Below, one piece after another: positions 24,874-34,157 of a stretch of 64,000 nt of DNA. The translations under genes and the position numbers were made by a program. Each line of letters starts with the position of its first letter. Positions within the stretch are counted from its first letter, which is position 1. The stretch is taken from NCBI RefSeq assembly GCF_947492815.1, contig NZ_CANLOB010000026.1, forward strand, positions 1 through 64,000, written 5' to 3'. The DNA comes from an uncultured Dokdonia sp. (lineage in GTDB: Bacteria; Bacteroidota; Bacteroidia; Flavobacteriales; Flavobacteriaceae). The notes below the pieces were generated by a model. It did not search any database. It was not told the DNA's origin and saw only the letters and a list, made by a program, of their open reading frames with translations.

Positions 24874-26118
24874 TTAAAACTTCCGATCTGGATGAAAAAG
24901 CGCCATATTCATACTGGGCTTCACCTCATCAATAACCTCTTGAACTAATTTGCCCGTAGAAGGCCCTAAGCTCCATCCCATCATAGCATGTCCTGTTGCA
25001 ATCGTTAGGTTATTACATTTACTACTTTTTCCAATATAAGGCATTCCGTCTGGAGATACCGGACGTAAACCAGCAGCTGCTTGACTTTTTTCTTCCTTAG
25101 AAATCTGTACCTCTGGAAAGTATTGGTTTACTCCTTCTGCAATGGCTTCTACTCTCGTTGTATTAATTGTATGATTAATTCCTGCTATCTCCATAGTGCC
25201 TGCAAAACGTGTATACCCATTCATAGGTGTAATAGCAACCTTTCGTTCTGCGAGAATGGAAGGATAGGTAATGCCGGTTGGTGTTGTGGTTTGTATACGA
25301 TATCCTTTTCCTGCTTGTAATAAAAGATTCAAATTCAGCTTTCGCGAAAGCATACTTGTCCATGATCCCGCGGCGAGTACATACTCATCTGCTTTAAGTT
25401 GCTTTTTATCTGTTTGCACATGTGATATTTTTCCATTTTGAACCCCAATATCAATCACTTTTTCTTCTTTTCGAATCGTAACACCAGACTGGATTAAGTA
25501 GGATTTTAAATCTTCCATAAACTCATCGGGAGTCGTATGGTGGTCACATTCAAAATAGGTTGCACCTACAATATCTAGCTGAGCATCTGGCATCATTTGC
25601 TGTACTTCTTGTGGTGTAACTGTACGAGCAACTAACCCTTCTTTTAAAGCATAATCTACTAAATGACTTTCTTCTTCTAGCATATGTTCTGATTGGCAGA
25701 GCATAAAGAGTCCCTTTTTCTCTAACTGAAAGTCAAACCCTTCTTCTTGTTTTATTTGATCATATAAATCGCGCCCCATCACAGCAATTTCCCGCATGAC
25801 TGGCACAACACGCTGTACATGTTTTGAATTACATGATTTATTAAAAGCCAAGGTCCATTTTAGTAATTCTGAATTTAATCGAGGTTTGATGTATAACGGA
25901 CTTTTTTTGTCAAGCATCCATTTGAGTCCTTGTTTCATAACGCCAGGAGCAGCTAATGGAATCATATGACTAGGCGCTAAATAACCTGCATTTACATACG
26001 AGGCGCCGCCATCCATTTTAGATTGATCAATCACCGTTACTTGATGTCCTGATTTATGTAAGAAATAGGCACAGGATAATCCTATAATACCGCCGCCAAT
26101 GATAATACAATGTTTCAC
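24874..26118 (-). CDS. FAD-dependent D-amino acid dehydrogenase (likely D-hydroxyproline dehydrogenase)
   Basis: Encodes 414 residues from a GTG start, giving MKHCIIIGGGIIGLSCAYFL with a Rossmann GxGxxG motif at once. The fold is that of the DadA/DAAO-type amine oxidases (VIDQSKMDGGASYVNAG, AAAGLRPVSPDGMPYIGK, ATGHAMMGWSLGP). It would oxidise cis-4-hydroxy-D-proline to pyrroline-4-hydroxy-2-carboxylate, the step after the epimerase in the neighbouring cluster. It has an exact palindrome at 25338-25351 in frame, read as LSRK. A simple tandem repeat separates it from the next gene. Confidence 0.85.
   Translation of the reverse strand: MKHCIIIGGGIIGLSCAYFLHKSGHQVTVIDQSKMDGGASYVNAGYLAPSHMIPLAAPGVMKQGLKWMLDKKSPLYIKPRLNSELLKWTLAFNKSCNSKHVQRVVPVMREIAVMGRDLYDQIKQEEGFDFQLEKKGLFMLCQSEHMLEEESHLVDYALKEGLVARTVTPQEVQQMMPDAQLDIVGATYFECDHHTTPDEFMEDLKSYLIQSGVTIRKEEKVIDIGVQNGKISHVQTDKKQLKADEYVLAAGSWTSMLSRKLNLNLLLQAGKGYRIQTTTPTGITYPSILAERKVAITPMNGYTRFAGTMEIAGINHTINTTRVEAIAEGVNQYFPEVQISKEEKSQAAAGLRPVSPDGMPYIGKSSKCNNLTIATGHAMMGWSLGPSTGKLVQEVIDEVKPSMNMALFHPDRKF
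25338..25351. repeat. Palindrome GCTTTCGCGAAAGC inside the FAD dehydrogenase gene
   Basis: Exact copy, read in frame as SMLSRKLNL. It shows that the element can be tolerated in coding sequence. Confidence 0.9.
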
Positions 26119-26124
26119 TTTTGC

Positions 26125-26232
26125 AATGATTTAATGATATAATGTTCTAATGATTTAATGTTCTAATGATTTAATGTTCTAATGTTCTAATGTTCTAATG
26201 ATATGATGATATGATGATATGATGATATGATG
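26125..26232. repeat. Tandem simple repeat (ATGATTTA / ATGTTCTA / ATGATATG units)
   Basis: More than ten imperfect 6 to 8 base units built on TAATG and ATGAT fill the gap between the dehydrogenase and the four-helix-bundle gene. Such repeats are prone to slippage. Confidence 0.85.
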
Positions 26233-26238
26233 TTTAAA

Positions 26239-26598
26239 CTATCTATCTACATTTTTACGTGCTACAGACATTACTTTTGCTATTTCTGTGGCTTCTTTTA
26301 TAAATGGTTTTAATTGCTCTTCGGGAACCATCCCTGTGTCTTTTAACATTTCAAGCCAAAAAAGGGTTTCATCAGCTTCCTCAACTACTATAGACATTTT
26401 AGAATAAAACTCTTTGGAAGATCTGGCAATACATGCAGCTCTATAATTTGCAGCAGTAGAGGTAACTGAACGTATTAATTGTTTTCCTATAATTCTTGAT
26501 GCATCTGTTTTAGGCATTTCATCATAAAAAACAATAATCTTTACAGCTAGTGCTTTTGTTCTACTTTTAAATTGTTCTATAAATTCAGACTTATTCAT
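26239..26598 (-). CDS. Four-helix bundle protein (S23/IVS-type)
   Basis: Encodes 119 residues. The motif SEFIEQFKSRTKALAVKIIV, RSVTSTAANYRAA and KMSIVVEEADETLFWLEML identify the family often annotated as four-helix bundle or 23S rRNA intervening-sequence protein. Its role as a stand-alone gene is not known. Tandem simple repeats flank it on both sides within the hydroxyproline cluster, which suggests insertion as a unit. Confidence 0.9.
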   Translation of the reverse strand: MNKSEFIEQFKSRTKALAVKIIVFYDEMPKTDASRIIGKQLIRSVTSTAANYRAACIARSSKEFYSKMSIVVEEADETLFWLEMLKDTGMVPEEQLKPFIKEATEIAKVMSVARKNVDR

Positions 26599-26630
26599 AT
26601 AAATATTACACCACTTTTTATTACAACATT

Positions 26631-26668
26631 AGATCATTAAATCACTGAATCATTAAATCACTGACTCA
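26631..26668. repeat. Simple repeat on the other side of the four-helix-bundle gene
   Basis: TCATTAAATCACTG appears about three times in slightly varied form, ending at the epimerase stop codon. It is related in style to the repeats at 26125-26232. Confidence 0.7.
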
Positions 26669-27673
26669 TTAAATAACAGAAAACCCAAATGCATAAGGAT
26701 CATCTTCATCTATGGTGATGGTATTTTGTCCATATACACGTGCCCATCCTTGAATACTAGGAACAATGGCTTTATGAGTTCCCACAACGACTTCTTTTTC
26801 AACACGTCCTACAAAGGTAGAACCTATAAAACTTTCGTGGATATAGGCCTCATTGACTCCTAATTTACCTTTTGCATATAATTGAGCTAATCTTGCTGAT
26901 GTTCCTGTACCACATGGACTACGGTCAATAGCTTTATCACCATAAAACACTGCATTTCTTCCTGAAGATGTTGGATCTATAGGATCTCCAGTCCAAAGTA
27001 AATGAGTCACATTACGAATAGTCTCATTTTCTGGATGAATAAATTGATTTGAGTATTTTTCATTGATACGTTCACGAACTACTTGACTGTATTGCACAAT
27101 TTGACTTGCCGTAAAATTATGTACTCCAGAAAAGTTTTTCTGTGGGTCTACAATCGCATAATAATTCCCTCCATAAGCAACATCAAAAGTAATTTCTCCT
27201 AATTCAGGGCAATCTACTGTTAAGTTTTCAGCGGCGAGGTAAGAAGCCACATTAGTTAGTTTTACCCAATCTACTTTATCTCCTGTTTGTTGATAGTCTA
27301 TTTCTACCAATCCAGCCGGAGCTTCCATCCGAACTTTTCCAGGCGTTTTAGGCTGTATCAGTCCCTCTTCTATCGCAATAGTCATCGTACCAATAGTACC
27401 ATGTCCACACATCGGTAAACATCCTGAAGTTTCAATAAATAATACACCTACATCATTTTCGGTATCATGGGGAGGATATAATATACTTCCGCTCATCATA
27501 TCATGACCCCGAGGTTCAAACATGAGTCCTCTACGTATCCAGTCATATTCTTTCATAAAATGCTGGCGTTTTTCGCTCATAGAATTCCCTATAAGTTCTG
27601 GGCCTCCTTCCTTTACCAATCGAACAGGATTCCCGCAGGTATGTGCATCTACACAGGTGAATTTATGTGTCAT
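26669..27673 (-). CDS. 4-hydroxyproline epimerase
   Basis: Encodes 334 residues, a proline racemase family enzyme that interconverts trans-4-hydroxy-L-proline and cis-4-hydroxy-D-proline. Both catalytic Cys are present: Cys 89 in PMCGHGTIG and Cys 254 in SPCGTGTSA. The start MTHKFTCVDAHTCGNPVRLV is typical. With the FAD dehydrogenase, the DapA-type lyase and the semialdehyde dehydrogenase it completes the route to 2-oxoglutarate. Confidence 0.93.
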   Translation of the reverse strand: MTHKFTCVDAHTCGNPVRLVKEGGPELIGNSMSEKRQHFMKEYDWIRRGLMFEPRGHDMMSGSILYPPHDTENDVGVLFIETSGCLPMCGHGTIGTMTIAIEEGLIQPKTPGKVRMEAPAGLVEIDYQQTGDKVDWVKLTNVASYLAAENLTVDCPELGEITFDVAYGGNYYAIVDPQKNFSGVHNFTASQIVQYSQVVRERINEKYSNQFIHPENETIRNVTHLLWTGDPIDPTSSGRNAVFYGDKAIDRSPCGTGTSARLAQLYAKGKLGVNEAYIHESFIGSTFVGRVEKEVVVGTHKAIVPSIQGWARVYGQNTITIDEDDPYAFGFSVI

Positions 27674-27683
27674 TTTCTTATTC

Positions 27684-28598
27684 CTAATTAGCTTGTAATT
27701 GCTTTATTTCTGTTTCGTATCTTTTTTTATATCCTTTACTAATTACCATATCTAGTAATCGTTTCGTTAAAGAATCATCTTTTATTTTTAGAACTAATTG
27801 AACTGATTCATCAAAATTTACAATGAGATCATCAAAGTCTTCATCGTTCATCTCTTCTATTTTTGATAGAAACGTTTTAAAATAAGTTTTACTTTGTTCT
27901 ATATCTCCAGTCATAGCATAACAAAGACATATTTGTTCTTCTAACTTCCATATTCTCCATTCCCAATGAGGATTCTTTCTTATAAAAAATTCTTTATCTA
28001 TTTTTTCATAATATGTTTTTGCTTTTTCCCAATCCTTCATATCGTGATAACAATGTGCTGCAAAAAAACAGGAAATATATTTTAAAGAATCAATTTCAAA
28101 TGCTTTTAAAAAATAGGATACTGCTTTTTTTAAAACCTTATGATCAACTGCTTCCTCCATACTTGGATGATCATAATAAAATATTCCAAAAAGATGATTT
28201 ATAGAAGCTTTGTTAGGTTCTAAATCTATAGCTTCTTCTAATTTTAATAAACAAGCATTGGCTATTTCAACTCTATCTTTATATAAGTCTGTTGCATAAT
28301 CATTATACCAGTATAAAGCTGAAACGATCCAATCTATCAAATAATCAAATCGTTCTTCTTTTTTACAATGTTCTAAAGAGTAATCGTATAATAGTTGCAC
28401 ATCTTTCCATCCATTTTCAAATTCATGTGTTCCTATATCTAAGGCTAAAACCAACACCCTCTCTTCTTTAGGTCTATCTATATGATTTGTATATGTTACA
28501 AAATCAAGAAGTTTTTCTTTAGTAACTTTTATTGGGTATTCATCATTTGTAAATCTATCAATATACTCTTGATTAATTCTTTCTATTTTCACACCCAT
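27684..28598 (-). CDS. Hypothetical TPR-like protein
   Basis: Encodes 304 residues, mostly helical with loosely repeating helix pairs (AVSYFLKAFEIDSLKYISCF, AHCYHDMKDWEKAKTYYEKI). No signal peptide, so it is cytoplasmic. It starts just upstream of the epimerase in the same direction (10 bases between them), suggesting co-transcription, but a role in hydroxyproline use is not evident. Confidence 0.65.
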   Translation of the reverse strand: MGVKIERINQEYIDRFTNDEYPIKVTKEKLLDFVTYTNHIDRPKEERVLVLALDIGTHEFENGWKDVQLLYDYSLEHCKKEERFDYLIDWIVSALYWYNDYATDLYKDRVEIANACLLKLEEAIDLEPNKASINHLFGIFYYDHPSMEEAVDHKVLKKAVSYFLKAFEIDSLKYISCFFAAHCYHDMKDWEKAKTYYEKIDKEFFIRKNPHWEWRIWKLEEQICLCYAMTGDIEQSKTYFKTFLSKIEEMNDEDFDDLIVNFDESVQLVLKIKDDSLTKRLLDMVISKGYKKRYETEIKQLQAN

Positions 28599-28606
28599 AG
28601 TATTAC

Positions 28607-30334
28607 TTACTTTTTACTTTCCTCAATCCAATCTTTAACTCTTTTTTCTAAAATCTCTAAGGTTACGGTGCCTTGCTCTAAGATCACCTCATGAAATGCT
28701 CGAATATCAAAAGCTGCTCCTAAAGCATTTTCTGCTTCTGTTCGGAGTTCGCGTATTTTAATTTCTCCTATCTTATAAGACAATGCTTGTCCTGGCCAAG
28801 AGATATAACGATCGGTTTCTGTATTAATCTCGTGTAATGATAGTGCTGTATTAGATGCCATATAATTCACTACTTGATCACGTGTCCATCCTTTGGCATG
28901 AATTCCTGTATCTACAACTAATCGGCAGGCACGCCACATCTCATAGGTAAGCTTTCCAAAACGTTCATAAGGTGTAGTGTACATTCCCATTTCTTCGGCT
29001 AGAAATTCGCAATAAAGTCCCCACCCTTCTCCGAATGCAGAGAGGTACATATTTCTTCTAAATTGTGGAATACTGTCTCCTAATTCTTGATTTAAACTTC
29101 CTTGTAAATGATGCCCAGGCACCGCTTCGTGTACTGTGAGGGATGGTAATACATATAAAGGTCTACTAGGCAAATCATAGGTGTTGACCCAATAATAACC
29201 AGGATCTGTACTTCCTTTAGCACTTCCTACATAACGCCCAGTAGTGTACTTAGGCGCAATGGCATCAGGTACGGGAGCCACTCCATATGGTTTTCGCGGA
29301 AGCGTTTTAAAAAAACGAGGCAATTGTGCATCAGCGCGTTTTGCCATATCGCGTGCAATCATTAAAATCTCTTCAGGTGTCTTTGCATAAAACTGCTCAT
29401 CGGTACGTAAGAATTCTAAAAAATCTGCAAATGATCCTTTAAAATCTACCTCAGCAATGATCTTTTTCATTTCAGATTTGATACGTGCCACTTCTTCCAA
29501 TCCTTTTTGGTGGATTTGGTCTGCTGTAAGATCAAGTGTTGTGTAATAGTTAATTCTATTTTGATAATAAGCTCTACCGTTAGGCGTTTCTGAAACACCA
29601 ATCGCTTTTCGTGTTTTAGGATAATATTCTTCTTCAAAGAATGCCTTAATGCGCTCAAAAGAAGGAATTACTTTTTTACGAAGAACCATATCTGCTATAC
29701 CCTGAAGTTTCTTTTTCTGTTTAGGAGTTATATTATCAGGTAAATTAGTAATAGGTTGCATAAAAAAGTGATTTTTTATATCATTATCATTTTTAGGAAT
29801 ATGGGTATCATAGGTAGATTCATAGCCATTAAAAATCACTCTAGGTTGTGACACCCCTTTTTCAAGACCTTCTCGTAATAATGGAATATATTGATCTACT
29901 ACATCAGGAAGTACTTTCAATTTATTTAGATAAGATATTGCTTGCTCATAATTGGTAATAGGGCGTACCATATAATTCCAACTGCTATGAAATCCTGAAT
30001 CCGATAGCAAAGGGTTTAAATAACATTCATAGGTAGCATAATCTACTGTTTCTTGTAATTTAAAACGAAGTAATGCGAGTGATATCGTTTCAGTTTCAGA
30101 AAGTGTATTTTCAGAAATTGTTGCTAGTTTTTCTAATTGCGCTTTCGCGAAAGTGGACTCCGCTTCAAAATATGCTTTAGAAAACAATCCCATAGGATAC
30201 GTCTTTGAATCGTATCCTTTATGATCTTGCACTTCTTCTATAATTGCTTGAAGGTTTTCTGATGGAGATTGTGCATATATTGCTAGATGGCACCCCATCA
30301 TTAATAATAAACTTAGTACTTTATTCATATCCAT
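28607..30334 (-). CDS. DUF885 family secreted peptidase-like protein
   Basis: Encodes 575 residues with a signal peptide (1-21, ending AIYAQ; Met 3 is an alternative start). The family carries a metallopeptidase-like HExxH, here HEAVPGHHLQ (about residue 405). YNMRS-like and GWGLYCEFLAEEMG motifs are conserved. It could release hydroxyproline-containing peptides for the pathway (inference). It stops 8 bases before the TPR-like gene. Confidence 0.85.
   Translation of the reverse strand: MDMNKVLSLLLMMGCHLAIYAQSPSENLQAIIEEVQDHKGYDSKTYPMGLFSKAYFEAESTFAKAQLEKLATISENTLSETETISLALLRFKLQETVDYATYECYLNPLLSDSGFHSSWNYMVRPITNYEQAISYLNKLKVLPDVVDQYIPLLREGLEKGVSQPRVIFNGYESTYDTHIPKNDNDIKNHFFMQPITNLPDNITPKQKKKLQGIADMVLRKKVIPSFERIKAFFEEEYYPKTRKAIGVSETPNGRAYYQNRINYYTTLDLTADQIHQKGLEEVARIKSEMKKIIAEVDFKGSFADFLEFLRTDEQFYAKTPEEILMIARDMAKRADAQLPRFFKTLPRKPYGVAPVPDAIAPKYTTGRYVGSAKGSTDPGYYWVNTYDLPSRPLYVLPSLTVHEAVPGHHLQGSLNQELGDSIPQFRRNMYLSAFGEGWGLYCEFLAEEMGMYTTPYERFGKLTYEMWRACRLVVDTGIHAKGWTRDQVVNYMASNTALSLHEINTETDRYISWPGQALSYKIGEIKIRELRTEAENALGAAFDIRAFHEVILEQGTVTLEILEKRVKDWIEESKK
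30141..30154. repeat. Near-copy of the palindrome inside the DUF885 gene
   Basis: GCTTTCGCGAAAGT, one base off the exact 14-mer, read in frame as TFAKAQ. Confidence 0.6.
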
Positions 30335-30350
30335 ATTTTAATCTTAAAAC

Positions 30351-30385
30351 ACCTCCCTCGATCCCTCCTTTCTAGGAAGGAAGCT
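30351..30385. repeat. CCTCCCTC-type hairpin repeat, copy 1
   Basis: ACCTCCCTCGATCCCTCC with TTTCTAGGAAGGAAGC. A near-identical copy lies at 38117-38151. Such dispersed short repeats are common in Flavobacteriaceae. Confidence 0.6.
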
Positions 30386-30401
30386 CATATTTGATAATTA
30401 T

Positions 30402-31901
30402 TTATTTTAAAAATTCAGGTAGTAATTCTTCTGGAAATCCTTGATAGCTAAAAGGTCGCACCCATCGTTTAATAGCTTGGTTACCTACCGCTGTAAAACG
30501 ACTGTCAGTCGAAGCGGGATAAGGTCCGCCGTGTGTCATAGCATCTACTACTGCAACCCCAGTAGGGACTCCATTAAAAATGATACGCCCTACACGGTTT
30601 TGCAGTCTTTCTACAAGGGGTGAAAGATCTTTACAGTCTTCTTTTTCGGCGATGATTGTTCCCGTTAGCTGTCCTTCCAGCTGACCTATAATTTGTAATA
30701 GTTGGTTGCTATCGTCGCATTGTACTACTAATGAAAATGGGCCAAATACTTCTTGGTGTAACTTCGGATTCTTAAAAAAAGCATCTCCAGATACGGTACT
30801 TATTTTTGCATGTGCATAATTTGCTGCTATCGTTCCTTGATGTTCAGCAACTACCGTTGCATCAGGTTGACTTATGACAGCTTTTCCATTTTTTTCATAG
30901 GCTGTATGAATGTTAGGATGTAACATACAATGAGCATCTATTGCAGCGGTTTTTTCTCCTAATTCTTGTGTAAAGGTCGTGAATTCGGAACTTTTAATCC
31001 CTAAAATCAGTCCTGGATTTGTACAAAACTGTCCTACCCCTAATGTGATGGAGTCTGCATAGGTCTGTGCTAGCTCTGAACCACGTGCTTCTAGGGCTTT
31101 TTGTGTAATGATTACAGGGTTAATACTCCCCATTTCTGCAAAAACAGGAATAGGTTCTTTTCTTTGAGATGCAAGATCATATAATGCACGCCCCCCTCTA
31201 ATACTTCCTGTAAATCCAACTGCTTTTACCATGGGATGCTCTACAAGTTGTACGCCTACTTCAATCCCTGCACTATTTAAGTTTGAAAAAACACCTTTAG
31301 GCATTCCTGTTTTTTCTGCTGCTTTTTGAATAGCACTGGCTACTAATTCGCCAGTTCCGGCATGCATTGGGTGTGACTTTACAATTACAGGACATCCAGC
31401 GGCTAATGCACTGGCAGTATCTCCTCCTGCTGTAGAATAGGCTAATGGAAAATTGCTAGCTCCAAAAACCACCACAGGTCCCAATGGCATTAAATACTGA
31501 CGTAATTCATTTGCTTCTCCAGAAATGGTAGGATTACGCCAATCTTCGGTTTTTATAAGATCTCCAAACATACGTAGTTGTCCTAAGGTACGGCCACGCT
31601 CTCCTTTGGCTCTTCCTTCAGGTAATCCTGTTTCAGACATATATGTTTCGATAAGGGTATCTCCTAATGCTTCTATCTCGTCTGCAATGGCATGTAAAAA
31701 AGTGCTTCTTTTTTCTCCAGAGATACTTTGATAGGTTTCAAAAGCTTTAGAAGCTAGGGCAACAGCCAGGTCAATCTCTTCAGAAGTTGCTTCTGTAAAA
31801 GAGGTAGCATTGGGTGTGTTTAATTTTGGATTTAACGTTTGATACGTCACTGCTCCTGTTGCACTTAATGTGCTTCCTATATAATTTTTTCCTGTGATCA
31901 T
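30402..31901 (-). CDS. Aldehyde dehydrogenase (2-ketoglutaric semialdehyde dehydrogenase)
   Basis: Encodes 499 residues. The catalytic pair is Glu 256 in FAEMGSINPV and Cys 293 in GVGQFCTNPG. The position with the epimerase and lyase indicates the last step of hydroxyproline catabolism, 2,5-dioxovalerate to 2-oxoglutarate. It lies 43 bases after the DUF1272 gene, with a CCTCCCTC repeat downstream. NADP versus NAD preference is not determined. Confidence 0.9.
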   Translation of the reverse strand: MITGKNYIGSTLSATGAVTYQTLNPKLNTPNATSFTEATSEEIDLAVALASKAFETYQSISGEKRSTFLHAIADEIEALGDTLIETYMSETGLPEGRAKGERGRTLGQLRMFGDLIKTEDWRNPTISGEANELRQYLMPLGPVVVFGASNFPLAYSTAGGDTASALAAGCPVIVKSHPMHAGTGELVASAIQKAAEKTGMPKGVFSNLNSAGIEVGVQLVEHPMVKAVGFTGSIRGGRALYDLASQRKEPIPVFAEMGSINPVIITQKALEARGSELAQTYADSITLGVGQFCTNPGLILGIKSSEFTTFTQELGEKTAAIDAHCMLHPNIHTAYEKNGKAVISQPDATVVAEHQGTIAANYAHAKISTVSGDAFFKNPKLHQEVFGPFSLVVQCDDSNQLLQIIGQLEGQLTGTIIAEKEDCKDLSPLVERLQNRVGRIIFNGVPTGVAVVDAMTHGGPYPASTDSRFTAVGNQAIKRWVRPFSYQGFPEELLPEFLK

Positions 31902-31944
31902 TGTATGAATGATTAAATGTTTTAATGAAGGGTTGCTACTAATT

Positions 31945-32220
31945 CTATGAGTACTCCCTATTCTTGATTCTTTCTAAATGCTTCTGAATATCTACAGGTT
32001 TATGCACCTTTTTTGTAGACACTGGATACTTTTCTAATAACGATGAAGGTCGTATCGGTCTTTTCTCAAACCCACCTCCACAATTAGGACATACTTCTTC
32101 TAATACATTTTCTACACAGTCCTTACAAAATGTACATTCAAACGTACAGATCATGGCATCGGTGGCATCATACGAAAGTGGCTTATCACAATGTTCGCAA
32201 GAAGGTCGTATTTCTAACAT
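31945..32220 (-). CDS. DUF1272 zinc-binding protein
   Basis: Encodes 91 residues. The first 55 carry the family Cys pattern (CEHC, CTFECTFCKDC, CPNCGG), a likely zinc ribbon. The tail is basic and variable. It lies 10 bases downstream of the lyase gene and 43 bases before the aldehyde dehydrogenase. Function unknown. Confidence 0.88.
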   Translation of the reverse strand: MLEIRPSCEHCDKPLSYDATDAMICTFECTFCKDCVENVLEEVCPNCGGGFEKRPIRPSSLLEKYPVSTKKVHKPVDIQKHLERIKNREYS

Positions 32221-32230
32221 CGGTTTGATT

Positions 32231-33145
32231 TTACAAGTTTTTATAATCAGGTAAAGTAGGTCTACTTTCTAGTCCTTTTTTAATCACGTTTAATACATGT
32301 ACTCTTTCTTCTCCTGATAATGGTAATCTTGGCGCTCTTACATGTTCTGTCCCAATCCCTGTATGAACTTCTGCCAATTTTATATTCTGTACTAATTTCG
32401 GGTTTATATCTAACTCTAGCAAGGGTAAAAACCAACGATATATCGCAATTGCCTCTTGAATACGTCCTGCTTTTTGCAATTCATAGATAGCAACAGTTTC
32501 TGCTGGAAATGCATCTACCAATCCTGCAATCCAACCATCGGCACCCATAAGAAGGGATTCTAAAGCCAGCGTATCTACACCTGTCATTATTTTTAATCGA
32601 TCTCCAAACGCATTTTTAATACGGGTTACATTAGAGATATCTCTAGTAGACTCTTTGACTGCTTCTATATTATCACATGCTAATAATTGATCAAACATAG
32701 CTAACGTCACTTCTATTTTATAATCTACAGGATTATTATACACCATAATAGGTAATGATGTACTTTCAGCCACGGCTTTAAAATAGGCAACTACTTCGGC
32801 GTCTCCAGCTTTATAACGCATAGGTGGTAACATCATTAATCCAGTAGCGCCATCTTTTTCTGCGGTATGTGCTGCTGCAATAGCTCCTTTAGTTGTTTGC
32901 TCTGCTATATTAATGAGTACAGGTACTTGCCCTTCTACCAATTTTACGGTTTCTTGAGTTAGGATGCTTTTTTCTGCATCACTCAGCGTACTGGCTTCTC
33001 CTAGGGTACCTCCTAATACGATACCATGTACACCAGCCTCTAATTGTGCATTAATGTTAACGGCAAACATATCAAGGTCTAATGTATCTTGTTCTGTAAA
33101 CTTTGTAGTGACGGCTGGCATCACTCCTTTCCATTGTATTGACAT
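32231..33145 (-). CDS. DapA-family 1-pyrroline-4-hydroxy-2-carboxylate deaminase
   Basis: Encodes 304 residues, a TIM-barrel of the DHDPS/NAL superfamily. The Schiff-base Lys is 164 in AVKESTRD, and the catalytic Tyr 136 is in MVYNNP. In other bacteria this branch catalyses deamination and ring opening to 2,5-dioxovalerate. The genetic context (epimerase, dehydrogenase, semialdehyde dehydrogenase) supports this over DHDPS or N-acetylneuraminate lyase. Confidence 0.88.
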   Translation of the reverse strand: MSIQWKGVMPAVTTKFTEQDTLDLDMFAVNINAQLEAGVHGIVLGGTLGEASTLSDAEKSILTQETVKLVEGQVPVLINIAEQTTKGAIAAAHTAEKDGATGLMMLPPMRYKAGDAEVVAYFKAVAESTSLPIMVYNNPVDYKIEVTLAMFDQLLACDNIEAVKESTRDISNVTRIKNAFGDRLKIMTGVDTLALESLLMGADGWIAGLVDAFPAETVAIYELQKAGRIQEAIAIYRWFLPLLELDINPKLVQNIKLAEVHTGIGTEHVRAPRLPLSGEERVHVLNVIKKGLESRPTLPDYKNL

Positions 33146-33326
33146 AAGTAAATTTCTATAGTTATATGGTGTTGTCTTATGTTATTCAAAAAGACTTCCC
33201 AATTCGAGAATAAAAATAGGATAGATTACCGCTATTCATAATGTGTCAATTATCCAATACTGTGCTTATATTATCCATTTTTAAGTATTTACAATTCATT
33301 TTTAAACAATAAAGTATCTTTATGAT

Positions 33327-34157
33327 ATGAAAGTACTTCCTTTTAAAATACCTAAACCAAGTAATACTGCTATTATATTTCAAATAGATAGTGGGCAATT
33401 TTATGGACAATTGCATCAACATCAAGAACTTCAGATCAGTCATATTCTAAAAGGAAATGGTACTTTATTAATTGCAGACACCTTTCATCATTTTCAGGAA
33501 GGAGATGTATTTGTCATTGGTGGACAACAGCCACATGTATTTCGAAGTGAAGTTACAGATGCATTAATGCATACGGTTTTCTTTAATCCAGCATCCTTTG
33601 GGGATTCATTTCTGAATTTAGAAGAAGGAAAAGGGGTGCGGGAATTTTACGCTTTCGCGAAAGCGGGATTTAAAACAACAGCTAGTCAAAAGCTTATTTC
33701 TACTTTCCAAGCATTGTCACAGAATGAAGGACTCTCCCGATTGGCTTACTTTTTATTATTCATACAATTACTTACTGAGGGCAAATACACACCACTATCT
33801 TCTTTTGTATATCCAAAAAAAATAACAGAAGCTGATGGCAAAAAATTGCATCGCATTTTTGAATATTCATTACAGCATTATGCTACGGCTATACAATTAG
33901 AAGATATTGCAGATATAGCTGCGATGAGTACTAATGGGTTTTGCAAATATTTCAAAAAGCGTACGAATAAAACATATTTCCAATTTCTAACGGAAATACG
34001 AATTACACAAGCTTGTAAATTATTAAAAGAAAACCCTGCATTATCTATTGCTACTATTGCTGAACTTTCAGGATTTCAAACATTATCTCATTTTAACAGA
34101 AAATTCAAATATCACAAGAACATAAGTCCTTCCATCTATAGGTCTTCATTTCAATAA
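33327..34157 (+). CDS. AraC-family regulator of the hydroxyproline cluster (likely)
   Basis: Encodes 276 residues: an N-terminal cupin-type ligand-binding half (HQHQELQISHIL, EGDVFVIGGQQPHVF) and an AraC HTH C-terminal half (about 175-273, SGFQTLSHFNRKFK). It lacks a membrane segment, unlike regulators A, B and C. Divergent from the lyase gene, it is likely the pathway activator. It contains an exact palindrome (33651-33664), read as YAFAKAG. A TAnnTTTA box lies close to its start. Confidence 0.85.
   Translation: MKVLPFKIPKPSNTAIIFQIDSGQFYGQLHQHQELQISHILKGNGTLLIADTFHHFQEGDVFVIGGQQPHVFRSEVTDALMHTVFFNPASFGDSFLNLEEGKGVREFYAFAKAGFKTTASQKLISTFQALSQNEGLSRLAYFLLFIQLLTEGKYTPLSSFVYPKKITEADGKKLHRIFEYSLQHYATAIQLEDIADIAAMSTNGFCKYFKKRTNKTYFQFLTEIRITQACKLLKENPALSIATIAELSGFQTLSHFNRKFKYHKNISPSIYRSSFQ
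33651..33664. repeat. Palindrome GCTTTCGCGAAAGC inside the AraC gene
   Basis: Exact copy read in frame as FYAFAKAGF. The same peptide motif is produced at 46545 and 55724. Confidence 0.9.
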
